The notes under the pieces were generated by a model. It was given only the letters and a program-made list of their open reading frames with translations, was not told where the DNA came from and ran no database searches. Of a stretch of 64,000 nucleotides of DNA, positions 7,634 through 16,406 are shown piece after piece. The DNA is from Frigoribacterium sp. Leaf8. Lineage in GTDB: Bacteria; Actinomycetota; Actinomycetes; Actinomycetales; Microbacteriaceae. Location of the stretch: contig NZ_LMKB01000005.1 in assembly GCF_001421165.1 (NCBI RefSeq), positions 126,287-190,286 on the forward strand, written 5' to 3'. The translations under genes were made by a program, and so were the position numbers. Position 1 is the first letter of the stretch. The number at the start of each line of letters is the position of its first letter.

Positions 7634-9091
7634 GTGACCACCGTCGCCCCCGCCCCCACCGAGACGCGTTCGTCGCGCCGTTGGTGGGTGCTCGTCATCG
7701 TCGCCCTCGCGCAACTCGTCGTCGTCCTCGACGGCACCATCGTCAACATCGCCCTGCCCGACGCCCAGGCCGACCTCGGCCTCAGCGACGAGAACCGCCA
7801 GTGGGTCGTGACGGCCTACGCGCTCGCCTTCGGCGCGCTGCTGCTGCTCGGCGGTCGGATCGCCGACTTCTGGGGCCGCAAGCGCACCTTCATCGTCGGG
7901 ATGGTCGGCTTCGGTGCCGCCTCCGCGTTCGGCGGGCTCGTGCAGACCGGTGGTGAGCTGATCCTCGCCCGTGGCCTGCAGGGCGTGTTCGCGGCCCTGC
8001 TCGCCCCCGCGGCCCTGGCCGTGCTCACCACCACCTTCGCGTCGGGTCGCGACCGGAACACCGCCTTCGCCGTCTTCGGCGCCATCTCGGGCGCCGGCGC
8101 GGCCGTCGGGCTCGTGCTCGGCGGCGTGCTGACCGAGTTCGTCAGCTGGCGCTGGTGCCTGCTCGTCAACGTGCCGATCGTGCTCGTCGCCATCGTCGCC
8201 GCCGCCTTCGTCGTGAGCGAGAGCCGGGCCGAGGGGCGGAACCGCCTCGACGTCGTCGGCACGATCGTCGTCGCGGCCGGCCTCGCCAGCCTCGTCTACG
8301 GCTTCACCCGGGCCGAGGACGGCTGGGGCTCGGCCGTCGTCATCGGCTTCATCGCCCTGGGGGCCGGTCTGCTCGCCCTGTTCGTCGTCGTCGAGCGACG
8401 GAGCGACCACCCGCTGCTGCCGATGCGCGTGCTCGCCGACCGCGTCCGTGGCGGAGCCTTCCTGGTGCAGTTGATCGTCGGGAGCGTCATGATCGGCGCC
8501 CTGCTCTACCTGACCTTCCACCTGCAGATCGTTCTGGGCTTCGGCCCGCTCGAGGCGGGGCTCGCCAGCCTGCCGATGACGCTGGTCATCATGGTCTGCG
8601 CTCCCCTGCTGACGAAGGCGCTGCCGATCGTCGGCCCTCGCCCGATGATGATCGTCGGGCCGCTCGTCGCGGGGGCAGGGCTGCTCTGGCTCGCCACGCA
8701 GATCACGGCCGACGGCTCGTACGCCGTCCAGGTGCTGCCGGCCCTGTTCGTCATGGGCGTCGGCCTCGCCGGCGTCTTCGTGCCCATGCAGAACCTGGCG
8801 CTCAGCCGGGTCGCCCCGCACGACGCCGGTGCCGCCAGCGCGACCTCGAACGCCATGATGCAGATCGGCGGATCGATCGGTCTCGCCGTCTTCACGAACC
8901 TCTACGCGGGGGCCGTCGCGTCCTCGACGTCGACGGTGGGCGGGCCGCTCGGTCCGCTGGTCGACGGCTACTCGGTGGCCTTCCTCGCCGCCGCGGTCGC
9001 CATGCTGCTCGCCGCGCCGATCTCGTTCTTCCTCATCCGCGGCCGCAAGGAGGACCTGCTGCCCACCGAGGCGCCCGTGCACCTGGGCTGA
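7634..9091 (+). CDS. DHA2-family MFS drug exporter (14-helix type)
   Basis: A 485-residue membrane protein of the EmrB/QacA (DHA2) class, which exports drugs or toxic compounds using the proton gradient. LDGTIVNIALPDAQADL at about residues 34-50 is the D1 motif of the family (LDxTIVNVALP). GGRIADFWGRKR is motif A. The alternating hydrophobic stretches and the length fit 14 helices. The carboxyl end is short and cytosolic. The start is GTG 7634, with only a weak ribosome site. The gene is controlled, by inference, by the adjacent TetR protein. It ends at 9091, directly abutting the stop of the convergent DHA1 gene at 9092. Confidence 0.9.
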   Translation: MTTVAPAPTETRSSRRWWVLVIVALAQLVVVLDGTIVNIALPDAQADLGLSDENRQWVVTAYALAFGALLLLGGRIADFWGRKRTFIVGMVGFGAASAFGGLVQTGGELILARGLQGVFAALLAPAALAVLTTTFASGRDRNTAFAVFGAISGAGAAVGLVLGGVLTEFVSWRWCLLVNVPIVLVAIVAAAFVVSESRAEGRNRLDVVGTIVVAAGLASLVYGFTRAEDGWGSAVVIGFIALGAGLLALFVVVERRSDHPLLPMRVLADRVRGGAFLVQLIVGSVMIGALLYLTFHLQIVLGFGPLEAGLASLPMTLVIMVCAPLLTKALPIVGPRPMMIVGPLVAGAGLLWLATQITADGSYAVQVLPALFVMGVGLAGVFVPMQNLALSRVAPHDAGAASATSNAMMQIGGSIGLAVFTNLYAGAVASSTSTVGGPLGPLVDGYSVAFLAAAVAMLLAAPISFFLIRGRKEDLLPTEAPVHLG

Positions 9092-10309
9092 TCAGGCCGG
9101 GGTCGGCGTGCCGGTGGCGGTCCGGGGCAGGCGGATCGCCGCCCCGGCCGCCACGGCCAGCAGGACGGCCGCGACGCCGAACGCCGCGGGGTACGAGACC
9201 GTGTCGACGAGCAGGCCCGCGACGAGCGGCCCGGCGATCGCCCCCACGTCCGAGCACATCGAGAAGATCGCGACGGGACGACCACCGCGGGCCCCCGCGG
9301 CGTCGCCGACGAGTGCCGCGGGCGCGGTGCCCATGAACGCCGTCGCCACGCCGTAGACGCAGAGCAGGGCGCCGAGCGTCCAGACGTCCGGGGCGAGGGA
9401 CACCGCGAACAGGGTCACGGCCGCCACCGCGAACGAGCCGATCACGGCCGGTCGACGGCCGACCGTGTCGACGAAGCGCGCAGCCGGTGCCAGCGCGATG
9501 GTCTGGGCCACCGCCGACGCGGCGAAGAGCAACCCCGTCCAGGCCGTCGGTCCGCGCAGGACCTCGACCACGAGGACGGGGACGAGGGCGCTGCGCACCC
9601 CCAGCGACGACCAACCCTGTGCGAAGTTGGCCACGCACGCGGTCCGGAACTGCACGTCGCGCAGCACGACCCCGAGGGGCACCGGAGGCGCGGTGACGGT
9701 CGTCGAGGAGTGCTGCGGTGCCCGGCGCAGGAGCACGACGCCGACCAGGCCGGCCACGGCGAGCGTGCCCGCGTAGAAGAAGAACGGCGCCGTCAACGAG
9801 ATGGTCGCGAGCAGTCCGCCGAGGGCAGGACCCGCCATGCCGCCGACGAGGAACCCGCCCTGGTAGAAGCCGACGGCCCGGGCCCGGAGCGACGGGTCGG
9901 TCGCGCCGAGCAGCAACGTCATCGCCGCGATGCTGAACATGGCCGAGCCGATGCCGCCCGCCCCCCGGAGCAGGAGGAGCTGCGGGTAGGTCTGGGCGAG
10001 CCCGGCGAGTCCGCTCGACAGCGCCACGATGCCGATGCCCACCGAGAGCACGACCCGCTCGCCCATCAGGTCGATGAGTCGACCCACGAACGGGCTCGCC
10101 ACGAGGCGCATGAGGGCGAAGGCCGAGAGGACGGCACCCACCAGGGCGTGGTCGACGCCGAAGCTGCGGGCGTAGACCGGCAGGACCGGGACGACCACCC
10201 CGAAGCCGACCATGACGAAGAAGGCGATCACGCCGAGGACGTAGACGTCGCGGGTGAGACGGGGGCGGTCGACGTCGGTGACGTGGCGGCGGAACGGGAG
10301 CACCGACAC
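9092..10309 (-). CDS. DHA1-like MFS transporter (12-helix type)
   Basis: The protein has 405 residues with about 12 hydrophobic segments. After a charged start, VLGVIAFFVMVGFGVVVPVLPVYA forms helix 1 with the proline-rich end typical of DHA1 exporters. GRLIDLMGERVVL is motif A between helices 2 and 3. GFYQGGFLVGGMAGPALGG is motif C, the antiporter signature, which favours drug or metabolite efflux. The substrate is unknown. Its stop codon abuts that of the convergent DHA2 gene without a spacer, so no terminator fits between them. It is divergent from the flavin monooxygenase at 10386, with 76 bases between. Confidence 0.87.
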   Translation of the reverse strand: MSVLPFRRHVTDVDRPRLTRDVYVLGVIAFFVMVGFGVVVPVLPVYARSFGVDHALVGAVLSAFALMRLVASPFVGRLIDLMGERVVLSVGIGIVALSSGLAGLAQTYPQLLLLRGAGGIGSAMFSIAAMTLLLGATDPSLRARAVGFYQGGFLVGGMAGPALGGLLATISLTAPFFFYAGTLAVAGLVGVVLLRRAPQHSSTTVTAPPVPLGVVLRDVQFRTACVANFAQGWSSLGVRSALVPVLVVEVLRGPTAWTGLLFAASAVAQTIALAPAARFVDTVGRRPAVIGSFAVAAVTLFAVSLAPDVWTLGALLCVYGVATAFMGTAPAALVGDAAGARGGRPVAIFSMCSDVGAIAGPLVAGLLVDTVSYPAAFGVAAVLLAVAAGAAIRLPRTATGTPTPA

Positions 10310-10385
10310 AGGCTACGGGGCGCGGAGTGTGACCTCGTGTGTCGGCGAGGACGACAGCACGGGCCCGGGTCGTGATGATGGCCTC

Positions 10386-11774
10386 ATGACTCGACGAATC
10401 CGGTTCAACGCCTTCGACATGAACTGCGTGGGGCACCAGTCCCCCGGTCTCTGGCGGCACCCCGACGACCGCTCGGCCGACTACACGAAGCTGAGCTACT
10501 GGACCTCTCTCGCGCGCCTCCTCGAGAAGGGCGTCTTCGACGGGCTCTTCATCGCCGACGTGCTCGGCACGTACGACGTCTACGGCGGCAACCACGACGC
10601 GGCGTTGCGCAACGGCACCCAGACCCCGGTCGGCGACCCGGTGCTGCTCGTCTCGGCCATGGCCGCCGCGACCGAGCACCTGGGCTTCGGCATCACCGCC
10701 GGCACGGCCTACGAGCACCCCTACCCGTTCGCCCGGCGCATGTCGACGCTCGACCACCTGACGGAGGGGCGGATCGGCTGGAACGTCGTCACCGGCTACC
10801 TGCCGAGCGCCGCCCGCAACATGGGTGCCGACGACCAGCTCGACCACGACACCCGGTACGACCAGGCCGACGAGTACCTCGAGGTCCTGTACAAGCTGTG
10901 GGAGGGGTCGTGGGAGGACGACGCGGTCGTCCGCGACCGTGAGTCCGGCGTCTTCACCGACCCGGCCAAGGTGCACGAGATCGGGCACGACGGCACCTAC
11001 TACAAGGTGCCCGGCATCCACATCGCCGAGCCCAGCCCTCAGCGCACCCCCGTGATCTACCAGGCGGGTGCCTCGCCGCGGGGCATCCGCTTCGCCGCCG
11101 GCAACGCCGAGTCGATCTTCGTGGCGGCCCCGACCAAGGAACGCCTGGCCGCGACGGTCGGCAAGATCCGGGACGCGCTCGAGGCCGCGGGCCGCGACCG
11201 CTACTCGGCGCGCATCTACACGTTGCTGACCATCATCACCGACGCCACCCCCGAGGCCGCCCGGGCCAAGCACGACGAGTACCGGCGATACGCCTCGCAC
11301 GAGGGGGCCCTGACGCTCATGTCGGGGTGGATGGGCGTCGACCTCTCGACCTACTCGCTCGACGACCCCGTGGGTGACGTCGAGAGCAACGCCATCCAGT
11401 CGGCCCTCGCGAACTTCCAGGCGCAGGCGGGTGACACGGGCGCGGAGTGGACGATCCGCGACATCGCCGAGGCGGCCGGGATCGGCGGTCTCGGGCCCCG
11501 CATCGTCGGGTCCGGCGAGGAGATCGCGGACCAGCTCCAGGAGTGGGTCGACGAGACCGACGTCGACGGGTTCAACCTCGCCTACGCCATCACTCCGGGC
11601 ACGTTCGAGGACGTCGTCGAGCACGTGATCCCCGTGCTCCAGGCCCGGGGCGTCTATCCCACCGAGTACGAACCGGGCACGCTGCGGCAGAAGCTGTTCG
11701 GGCGCGGAGACCGGTTGCCGGACGAGCACCACGGGGCGCGGTACAAGGTCTCGACCGGAGCCCGCGTCGGCTGA
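10386..11774 (+). CDS. NtaA/SnaA/DszA-type FMN-dependent monooxygenase
   Basis: The 462-residue protein belongs to the bacterial luciferase-like superfamily, subgroup NtaA/SnaA/DszA. RRIRFNAFDMNCVGHQSPGL is the typical amino end of that subgroup. WARRMSTLDHLT-like residues (FARRMSTLDHLTEGRIGWN) and WNVVTGYLPSAARN follow, then PVIYQAGASPRGI and a long carboxyl barrel segment. Such enzymes use FMNH2 from a separate reductase to oxidise chelators, sulfur compounds or antibiotics; no reductase gene is adjacent. The start is ATG 10386. GATGAT lies 6 bases before it and may be a weak -10 of a leaderless transcript. A perfect 12-bp hairpin follows. The substrate is unknown. Confidence 0.88.
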   Translation: MTRRIRFNAFDMNCVGHQSPGLWRHPDDRSADYTKLSYWTSLARLLEKGVFDGLFIADVLGTYDVYGGNHDAALRNGTQTPVGDPVLLVSAMAAATEHLGFGITAGTAYEHPYPFARRMSTLDHLTEGRIGWNVVTGYLPSAARNMGADDQLDHDTRYDQADEYLEVLYKLWEGSWEDDAVVRDRESGVFTDPAKVHEIGHDGTYYKVPGIHIAEPSPQRTPVIYQAGASPRGIRFAAGNAESIFVAAPTKERLAATVGKIRDALEAAGRDRYSARIYTLLTIITDATPEAARAKHDEYRRYASHEGALTLMSGWMGVDLSTYSLDDPVGDVESNAIQSALANFQAQAGDTGAEWTIRDIAEAAGIGGLGPRIVGSGEEIADQLQEWVDETDVDGFNLAYAITPGTFEDVVEHVIPVLQARGVYPTEYEPGTLRQKLFGRGDRLPDEHHGARYKVSTGARVG

Positions 11775-11811
11775 CGGAGGCCCTGCGGGGCGAGGATCTG
11801 AGGATCGTTAC

Positions 11812-11843
11812 AACGGCGTGTCGACGAAAGCCGACACGCCGTT
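11812..11843 (+). terminator. Hairpin terminator after the monooxygenase gene
   Basis: AACGGCGTGTCG (11812-11823) and CGACACGCCGTT (11832-11843) are perfectly complementary across an 8-base loop containing GAAA. Confidence 0.8.
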
Positions 11844-11917
11844 CCCATCGGGGAGTTCGTTCGTCGGATTTGATAACGGCAGGCGACTCTAAGGCTCCCG
11901 GACGGGTGGTCGGCGAC

Positions 11918-11947
11918 ATGACGCGGCGTGGGGGCCGTGGTTAGTGT
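11918..11947 (+). promoter_or_regulatory. Candidate promoter of the osmoprotectant importer operon
   Basis: ATGACG (11918-11923) and TAGTGT (11942-11947) are separated by 18 bases, about 70 bases before the first gene. I see no riboswitch-like structure in the leader. Confidence 0.45.
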
Positions 11948-12016
11948 GGACGCCGGTCGCCTCTCGGGGAAGCGACGATTCGGACTGATGGTCGTTGCTC
12001 AGAGGAGATGGTCTGC

Positions 12017-12667
12017 TTGGCGTGGGATTTCGTGGTGGACCGGTGGAGCCAGATCTGGTTCGCCTCATGGCAGCACTTCTCGCTCGTGGTGCAGTGCCTC
12101 GTCCTGGCGGTCGTCGTCTCGGTCGGCCTCGCCGCCCTGGTGCACCGCAACCCGACGCTCTACGCGCTGGCCAACGGGGTGTCGGCCGTGGGGCTGACCC
12201 TTCCGTCGTTCGCGCTGGTCGGCCTGCTCATCCCCTTCGCGGGGTTCGGCGTGGCGCCGTCGGTCATCGTCGTCACGTTCTTCGCCGCACTGCCGATCCT
12301 GCGGAACGCCGTCGTCGGCCTGCACGAGGTCGACGGTTCGCTCGTCGAGTCGGCTCGCGGCATCGGCATGGGGCGCTTCCGGACCCTGGCGACCGTCCAG
12401 ATGCCCCTCGCCTGGCCGATCATCCTCACCGGCGTGCGCGTCAGCGCGCAGATGGTGATGGGCATCGCCGCGGTCGCGGCGTACGCGCTCGGCCCGGGCC
12501 TCGGCGGCTTCATCTTCTCGGGCCTGTCCCGACTGGGCGGCGCGAACGCGCTCGCCTCCGTGGTCACGGGCGTGGTGGGCGTGGTCCTCCTCGCCCTCGT
12601 CCTCGACCTCCTCCTCGTCGGCCTCGGCCGCCTGACCATCTCGAGAGGCATCCGTGTCCAGAACTGA
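12017..12667 (+). CDS. Osmoprotectant ABC transporter permease (first)
   Basis: A 216-residue membrane protein with about six helices, the OpuCB/ProW-type permease for glycine betaine, choline or similar solutes. GxxxVDxxLVESARGIGMGRFRTL (with EVDGSLVESARGIGMG) is the EAA loop that touches the ATPase. I chose TTG 12017 because AGAGGAG (12001-12007) lies 9 bases before it. An ATG at 12008 abuts that ribosome site and would leave no spacing; it adds three residues. It is the first gene of a four-gene operon: permease, ATPase, permease, binding protein. Its end overlaps the ATPase gene by 14 bases. Confidence 0.88.
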   Translation: MAWDFVVDRWSQIWFASWQHFSLVVQCLVLAVVVSVGLAALVHRNPTLYALANGVSAVGLTLPSFALVGLLIPFAGFGVAPSVIVVTFFAALPILRNAVVGLHEVDGSLVESARGIGMGRFRTLATVQMPLAWPIILTGVRVSAQMVMGIAAVAAYALGPGLGGFIFSGLSRLGGANALASVVTGVVGVVLLALVLDLLLVGLGRLTISRGIRVQN

Positions 12668-13916
12668 CCCCACCCGCGCCTCCTCGTCCCCCTCGGACGA
12701 GGTCTCGGGCCGCAGCATCACCCTCGACCAGGTCACCAAGCGGTACCCCGGCCAGGCCGAGCCGGCCGTCGACGGCATCACGCTCGAGATCCCGGCCGGC
12801 AAGATCGTCATGCTCGTCGGACCGTCGGGGTGCGGCAAGACCACGACCCTCAAGATGATCAACCGGCTGATCGAGCCCACCGAGGGGCGGATCGTCCTGG
12901 ACGGCGACGACGTCACCTCGATCGACGGCGACGAGTTGCGCCGCCGCATCGGCTACGTGATCCAGGCCGGCGGGTTGTTCCCGCACATGACCGTCGGGGC
13001 GAACATCGCCATCGTCCCGAAGATGCTCGGTTGGTCGAAGGAGCGCATCGCCGCCCGCGTCGACGAGCTGCTCGAACTCGTGTCGCTCGATCCGGCCACG
13101 TACCGCGACCGTTACCCGCGTGAGCTCTCGGGTGGTCAGCAGCAGCGCGTCGGCGTCGCGCGGGCACTGGCGGCGGACCCGCCCGTGTTGCTGATGGACG
13201 AGCCCTTCGGTGCCGTCGACCCCATCACCCGCCAGCGCCTGCAGGACGAGCTGATCAACATCCAGCACGAGCTGCAGAAGACCATCGTCATCGTCACCCA
13301 CGACTTCGACGAGGCCGTGAAGCTCGGCGACTGGATCGTCATCTTCTCCGAGGGCGCGCACATCGTGCAGTACGACACCCCGGAGCGCATCCTCGCCGAG
13401 CCGGCGAACGAGTTCGTCGAGAACTTCATCGGGTCGGGGGCCGGCCTCAAGCAGCTGACGCTGACGCGCGTCCGTGACGTCGACCTCGCCGAGGCCGTCG
13501 TCGCCCGAGCGGGCGACTCGGCCGCCGACGTCCTCGCCCGGGTCGAGGCGGCCGGCCACGGCCACGCGGTCGTCGTCGACGACCGGGAACGCCCCGTCTC
13601 GTGGCCCTCGCGCCGCCAGCTCGGCCGTCTCGACGTGCTGGGCTCGTCACCCGACGCCGACCTGCCGGTCATCGGCAGCGGCGCCACCCTCAACGACGCC
13701 CTGGACACGATGCTCGTCTCGAGTGCGGGTGCGGCCCTGGTCACCGGTCGACGCGACGCCTTCATCGGCGTCATCACGGTCGAGGTCGTCATGGAGGCCA
13801 TCACCCGGGCGCGCGCGTCGGCCGCCGAGGCCCACCACGACGCTCCGGTGGGCACCAACACGGGCTCCTTCGACGTCGTGCCGGGAGCCCCCGTCGACGA
13901 GAAGGACGCGGCGTGA
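12654..13916 (+). CDS. Osmoprotectant ABC transporter ATP-binding protein with CBS-like end
   Basis: A 420-residue ATPase of the OpuA/OpuC (ProV) class. GPSGCGKT at 56-63 is the Walker A motif. LSGGQQQR at 158-165 is the signature. VLLMDEP at 178-184 is Walker B, followed by the D-loop GAVD and the switch His in IVTHDFDEA. The first 22 residues are a Ser-rich extension. The last 140 residues resemble a degraded pair of CBS domains, which in this family sense ionic strength or c-di-AMP. It energises uptake at the inner membrane face. GTG 12654 lies inside the upstream permease gene, and the stop shares GTGA with the next permease, so translation is probably coupled. Confidence 0.92.
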   Translation: MSRTDPTRASSSPSDEVSGRSITLDQVTKRYPGQAEPAVDGITLEIPAGKIVMLVGPSGCGKTTTLKMINRLIEPTEGRIVLDGDDVTSIDGDELRRRIGYVIQAGGLFPHMTVGANIAIVPKMLGWSKERIAARVDELLELVSLDPATYRDRYPRELSGGQQQRVGVARALAADPPVLLMDEPFGAVDPITRQRLQDELINIQHELQKTIVIVTHDFDEAVKLGDWIVIFSEGAHIVQYDTPERILAEPANEFVENFIGSGAGLKQLTLTRVRDVDLAEAVVARAGDSAADVLARVEAAGHGHAVVVDDRERPVSWPSRRQLGRLDVLGSSPDADLPVIGSGATLNDALDTMLVSSAGAALVTGRRDAFIGVITVEVVMEAITRARASAAEAHHDAPVGTNTGSFDVVPGAPVDEKDAA

Positions 13917-14701
13917 CCGCCTCGGTCGCCCCGGCCTCGGTCGACGGACGCTCGTCCGGCCGGCGGGGGCCCCGCCCGGCGTGGCTCGGACTGCTCGTGC
14001 AACCCGTGGCCGTGTTCGCCGTGTTCGCGGCATTCGTCGTGTGGTTGACCACGGCCGACCTGACGACGGCCGAACGGACCACCCTCAACCCCTCCGACCT
14101 GCTGGCCTACACGGGCGAGCACCTGGCGTTGACCTTCGTCTCCGCGGCGATCGTCCTCGTCCTCGCCATCCCCCTCGGCGTGCTGCTCACCCGGCGGCCG
14201 TTCGTGCGCATCAGCGGTCCCGTCCTGGTCCTCGCGAACTTCGGCCAGGCCGCGCCGGCCATCGGACTCATCGTGCTGCTCGCGTTCTGGCTCGGCTTCA
14301 CGTTCTGGGCGGCCGTCGTCGCCCTCGTGCTCTACGCGGCACTTCCGGTGCTGCGCAACACCATGATCGGACTCCAGAGCGTCGACGCGCGCCTCGTCGA
14401 GGCCGGTCGGGGCATGGGGATGAGTGCGTCGTCCGTCCTGCTGAAGGTCGAGCTGCCGCTGGCCGTCCCCGTGATGCTCTCCGGCATCCGCACGGCCCTC
14501 GTGCTGCTCGTGGGGTCGGCGGCCCTCGCCACGTTCATCGGTGCCGGCGGCCTGGGGCTGCTGATCACCACCGGGGTCAACCTGTTCCTGCCGCGGGTCC
14601 TCGTCTCCGGGGCCCTGCTCATCGCCCTGCTCGCCCTCTTGATCGACTGGCTGGGCCGTGTGGTCGAGTACGTCGCCCGTCCGAAGGGACTCCGCGCATG
14701 A
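13913..14701 (+). CDS. Osmoprotectant ABC transporter permease (second)
   Basis: A 262-residue permease of the OpuCD/ProW type. A soluble start of about 25 residues (Arg/Gly/Pro-rich) precedes LLVQPVAVFAVFAAFVVWL, the first helix, then a loop and five further helices. SVDARLVEAGRGMGMSAS is the EAA-type cytoplasmic loop. It pairs with the first permease as a heterodimer, inferred from the two different permease genes in one operon. The GTG start at 13913 overlaps the ATPase stop by 4 bases (GTGA). The stop shares ATGA with the binding-protein gene. The rest of its frame upstream is ATPase coding sequence and is not part of this gene. Confidence 0.9.
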   Translation: MTASVAPASVDGRSSGRRGPRPAWLGLLVQPVAVFAVFAAFVVWLTTADLTTAERTTLNPSDLLAYTGEHLALTFVSAAIVLVLAIPLGVLLTRRPFVRISGPVLVLANFGQAAPAIGLIVLLAFWLGFTFWAAVVALVLYAALPVLRNTMIGLQSVDARLVEAGRGMGMSASSVLLKVELPLAVPVMLSGIRTALVLLVGSAALATFIGAGGLGLLITTGVNLFLPRVLVSGALLIALLALLIDWLGRVVEYVARPKGLRA

Positions 14702-15711
14702 CCGTCTCCCGCCTCCCCCGACGACTGCGTCGCGCCTCCTCGTCCCTCGCCGTGATCGGCGCCGCGACGCTCGCCCTGACCGGGTGCGGCCTGCAACCGG
14801 CGACGGCGTTCGTGCCCGCTGTGGCGCCCGGCTCGATCCGAGCCGTCGAGGGGTTGCCCGACGACGCGGCGATCACCGTGACGGCGAAGAACTTCACCGA
14901 GCAGTTGATCCTCGGGAAGATCGCCGTGCTCGCCGCGCAGGCCGCGGGCTTCGAGGTGACCGACATGACGAACGTGCCCGGGTCGGTGGCGGTGCGACAG
15001 CTGATGCTCGACGGGACGGCCGACATGACCTACGAGTACACCGGCACCGCCTGGCTGACCTACCTCGCCGAGGCGGAGGGCATCCCCGACCAGCAGGAGC
15101 AGTACGAGGCCGTCCGCGACGCGGACGCCGACAACGGCCTGACCTGGCTCGAGCCGGCGCCCCTCAACAACACCTACGCCATGGCGGTCCGGGCCGAGGC
15201 CGTTCCCGAGCTCGGCGACATCACGTCGCTCTCCCAGATCGCCGACCTGCCCGTCGAGCAGCGCACCTTCTGCGTCGAGGCCGAGTTCAACTCGAGGGCC
15301 GACGGGTTCGCGCCCATGCTCGCGGCGTACGGGCTCGAACTCGGCGCCGCCGACGGCGTGCCGACGAGCAACGTGAGCATCCTGGACACGGGCACGGTCT
15401 ACACCGCGACCGACCGGGGCAGCTGCAACTTCGGCGAGGTCTTCACCACGGACGGCCGGATCGACTCGCTCGACCTCGACGTGCTGGAGGACGACCAGGG
15501 CTTCTTCCCCGCCTACAACGCGGCACCCGTCCTCTCGACGGCCACCCTCCAGGAGTACCCGCAGCTGGCCGAGGTGTACGACGAGATCTCGCCGGCCCTC
15601 ACGGACACCGAGATGCGACGACTCAACCTGGCGGTCGACGTCGAGGGTGAAGAGCCCGCCGACGTGGCCTTCGACTGGATGGTCGAGCAGGGATTCGTCA
15701 CCCGTCCGTGA
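14698..15711 (+). CDS. Osmoprotectant-binding lipoprotein (OpuCC/ProX type)
   Basis: A 337-residue lipoprotein. Residues 1-29 form a signal peptide: an Arg-rich start, LAVIGAATLALTGC as the hydrophobic core and lipobox, with Cys near residue 29 for lipid attachment. ITVTAKNFTEQLILGKI is the classic start of the OpuAC/QbtX-type binding domain for betaine, choline or carnitine. YEYTGTAWLTYL is the matching ligand-region motif. It captures the solute outside the membrane and delivers it to the two permeases. The ATG at 14698 overlaps the permease stop (ATGA). A 13-bp GC-rich hairpin follows, which closes the operon. Confidence 0.92.
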   Translation: MTVSRLPRRLRRASSSLAVIGAATLALTGCGLQPATAFVPAVAPGSIRAVEGLPDDAAITVTAKNFTEQLILGKIAVLAAQAAGFEVTDMTNVPGSVAVRQLMLDGTADMTYEYTGTAWLTYLAEAEGIPDQQEQYEAVRDADADNGLTWLEPAPLNNTYAMAVRAEAVPELGDITSLSQIADLPVEQRTFCVEAEFNSRADGFAPMLAAYGLELGAADGVPTSNVSILDTGTVYTATDRGSCNFGEVFTTDGRIDSLDLDVLEDDQGFFPAYNAAPVLSTATLQEYPQLAEVYDEISPALTDTEMRRLNLAVDVEGEEPADVAFDWMVEQGFVTRP

Positions 15712-15742
15712 CACGCGGACGAGGGTGATTGTGACGGGTGAT

Positions 15743-15772
15743 GCGCCCCCCGGCCGAAGGGCCGGGGGGCGC
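15743..15772 (+). terminator. Terminator of the osmoprotectant importer operon
   Basis: GCGCCCCCCGGCC and GGCCGGGGGGCGC form a perfect 13-bp stem with a GAAG loop. No T run follows. Confidence 0.82.
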
Positions 15773-16406
15773 TGTCCGTCTGTACCCCACCTGCGCCCCA
15801 CACACCGGGGGTGACGGGAGATGAACGACACCTGTCGGGGTGGTGAACGGCGCGGACGGCGGCGTGTCGACCGTCGGTCCGGACGTGGTGTCACCGGCCT
15901 GAACAGGTCTTTTGCGTGTCACGCGCCGCGCGCCACCGCCCGCCTGGAACGGGACGCGCCGTGGCCGCGCTTTTCACGGCTTCTTGTCACCCCCGCACGG
16001 GTGACATCGCGGGGTCCGAGGGTCACCCGTTCGGGTGTCGGCAACAGGGGGGACACGATCGCCCCCGAACGGGGGGTCTTGTTAGACTCCTGTGGCGGGT
16101 GCCCCCCGAACTAGAGTCACAGCATCCTCCTGGTCGACCCGAAATCGCCAGGAACCGAGAAACCCGACCCTCTCCACCGGGAGCATCTGCTCCCGTCACC
16201 GCACCGACCCGAATCGTGCGTCGAGCAGACCCGCTGCCCGGCGCGCCCGTCGCCGCCCGGCCGACGTCGCGCACCATCGTGACGTCCGTGCTCCGGCGCG
16301 ACGCCTGGGCGGTCGATCGAACCCGAACCTCGATCGACCGCCCGCCACCGCCCCCGTCGTCACCACCGACGTGGGCGTGCCGTCGCCTACCCGAACCCGA
16401 GACCCG
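15773..16406 (+). promoter_or_regulatory. Gene-free leader region of the surface-glycan locus
   Basis: These 634 bases hold no convincing gene. They contain a series of inverted repeats: GTCACCC/GGGTGAC (15986-16005), CACCC/GGGTG (16024-16037) and CCCCC/GGGGG (16062-16075). The last one could alternatively pair with GGGGGG at 16047-16052. An extended -10 element, TGTTAGACT (16080-16088), follows directly, so the repeats may be operator sites. The remaining 318 bases to the start codon would form a long leader. Short open frames here lack ribosome sites and typical codon bias. Confidence 0.45.

Noticed and set aside
11844-12016. Riboswitch (c-di-AMP type) before the osmoprotectant importer
   Set aside because: The 173 bases show no conserved riboswitch core; only a candidate promoter is supported.
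16092-16406. Longer start of the sugar transferase
   Set aside because: The upstream codons are Arg/Pro-rich with no family match and lie in the leader region; the ATG at 16407 keeps all hydrophobic segments.
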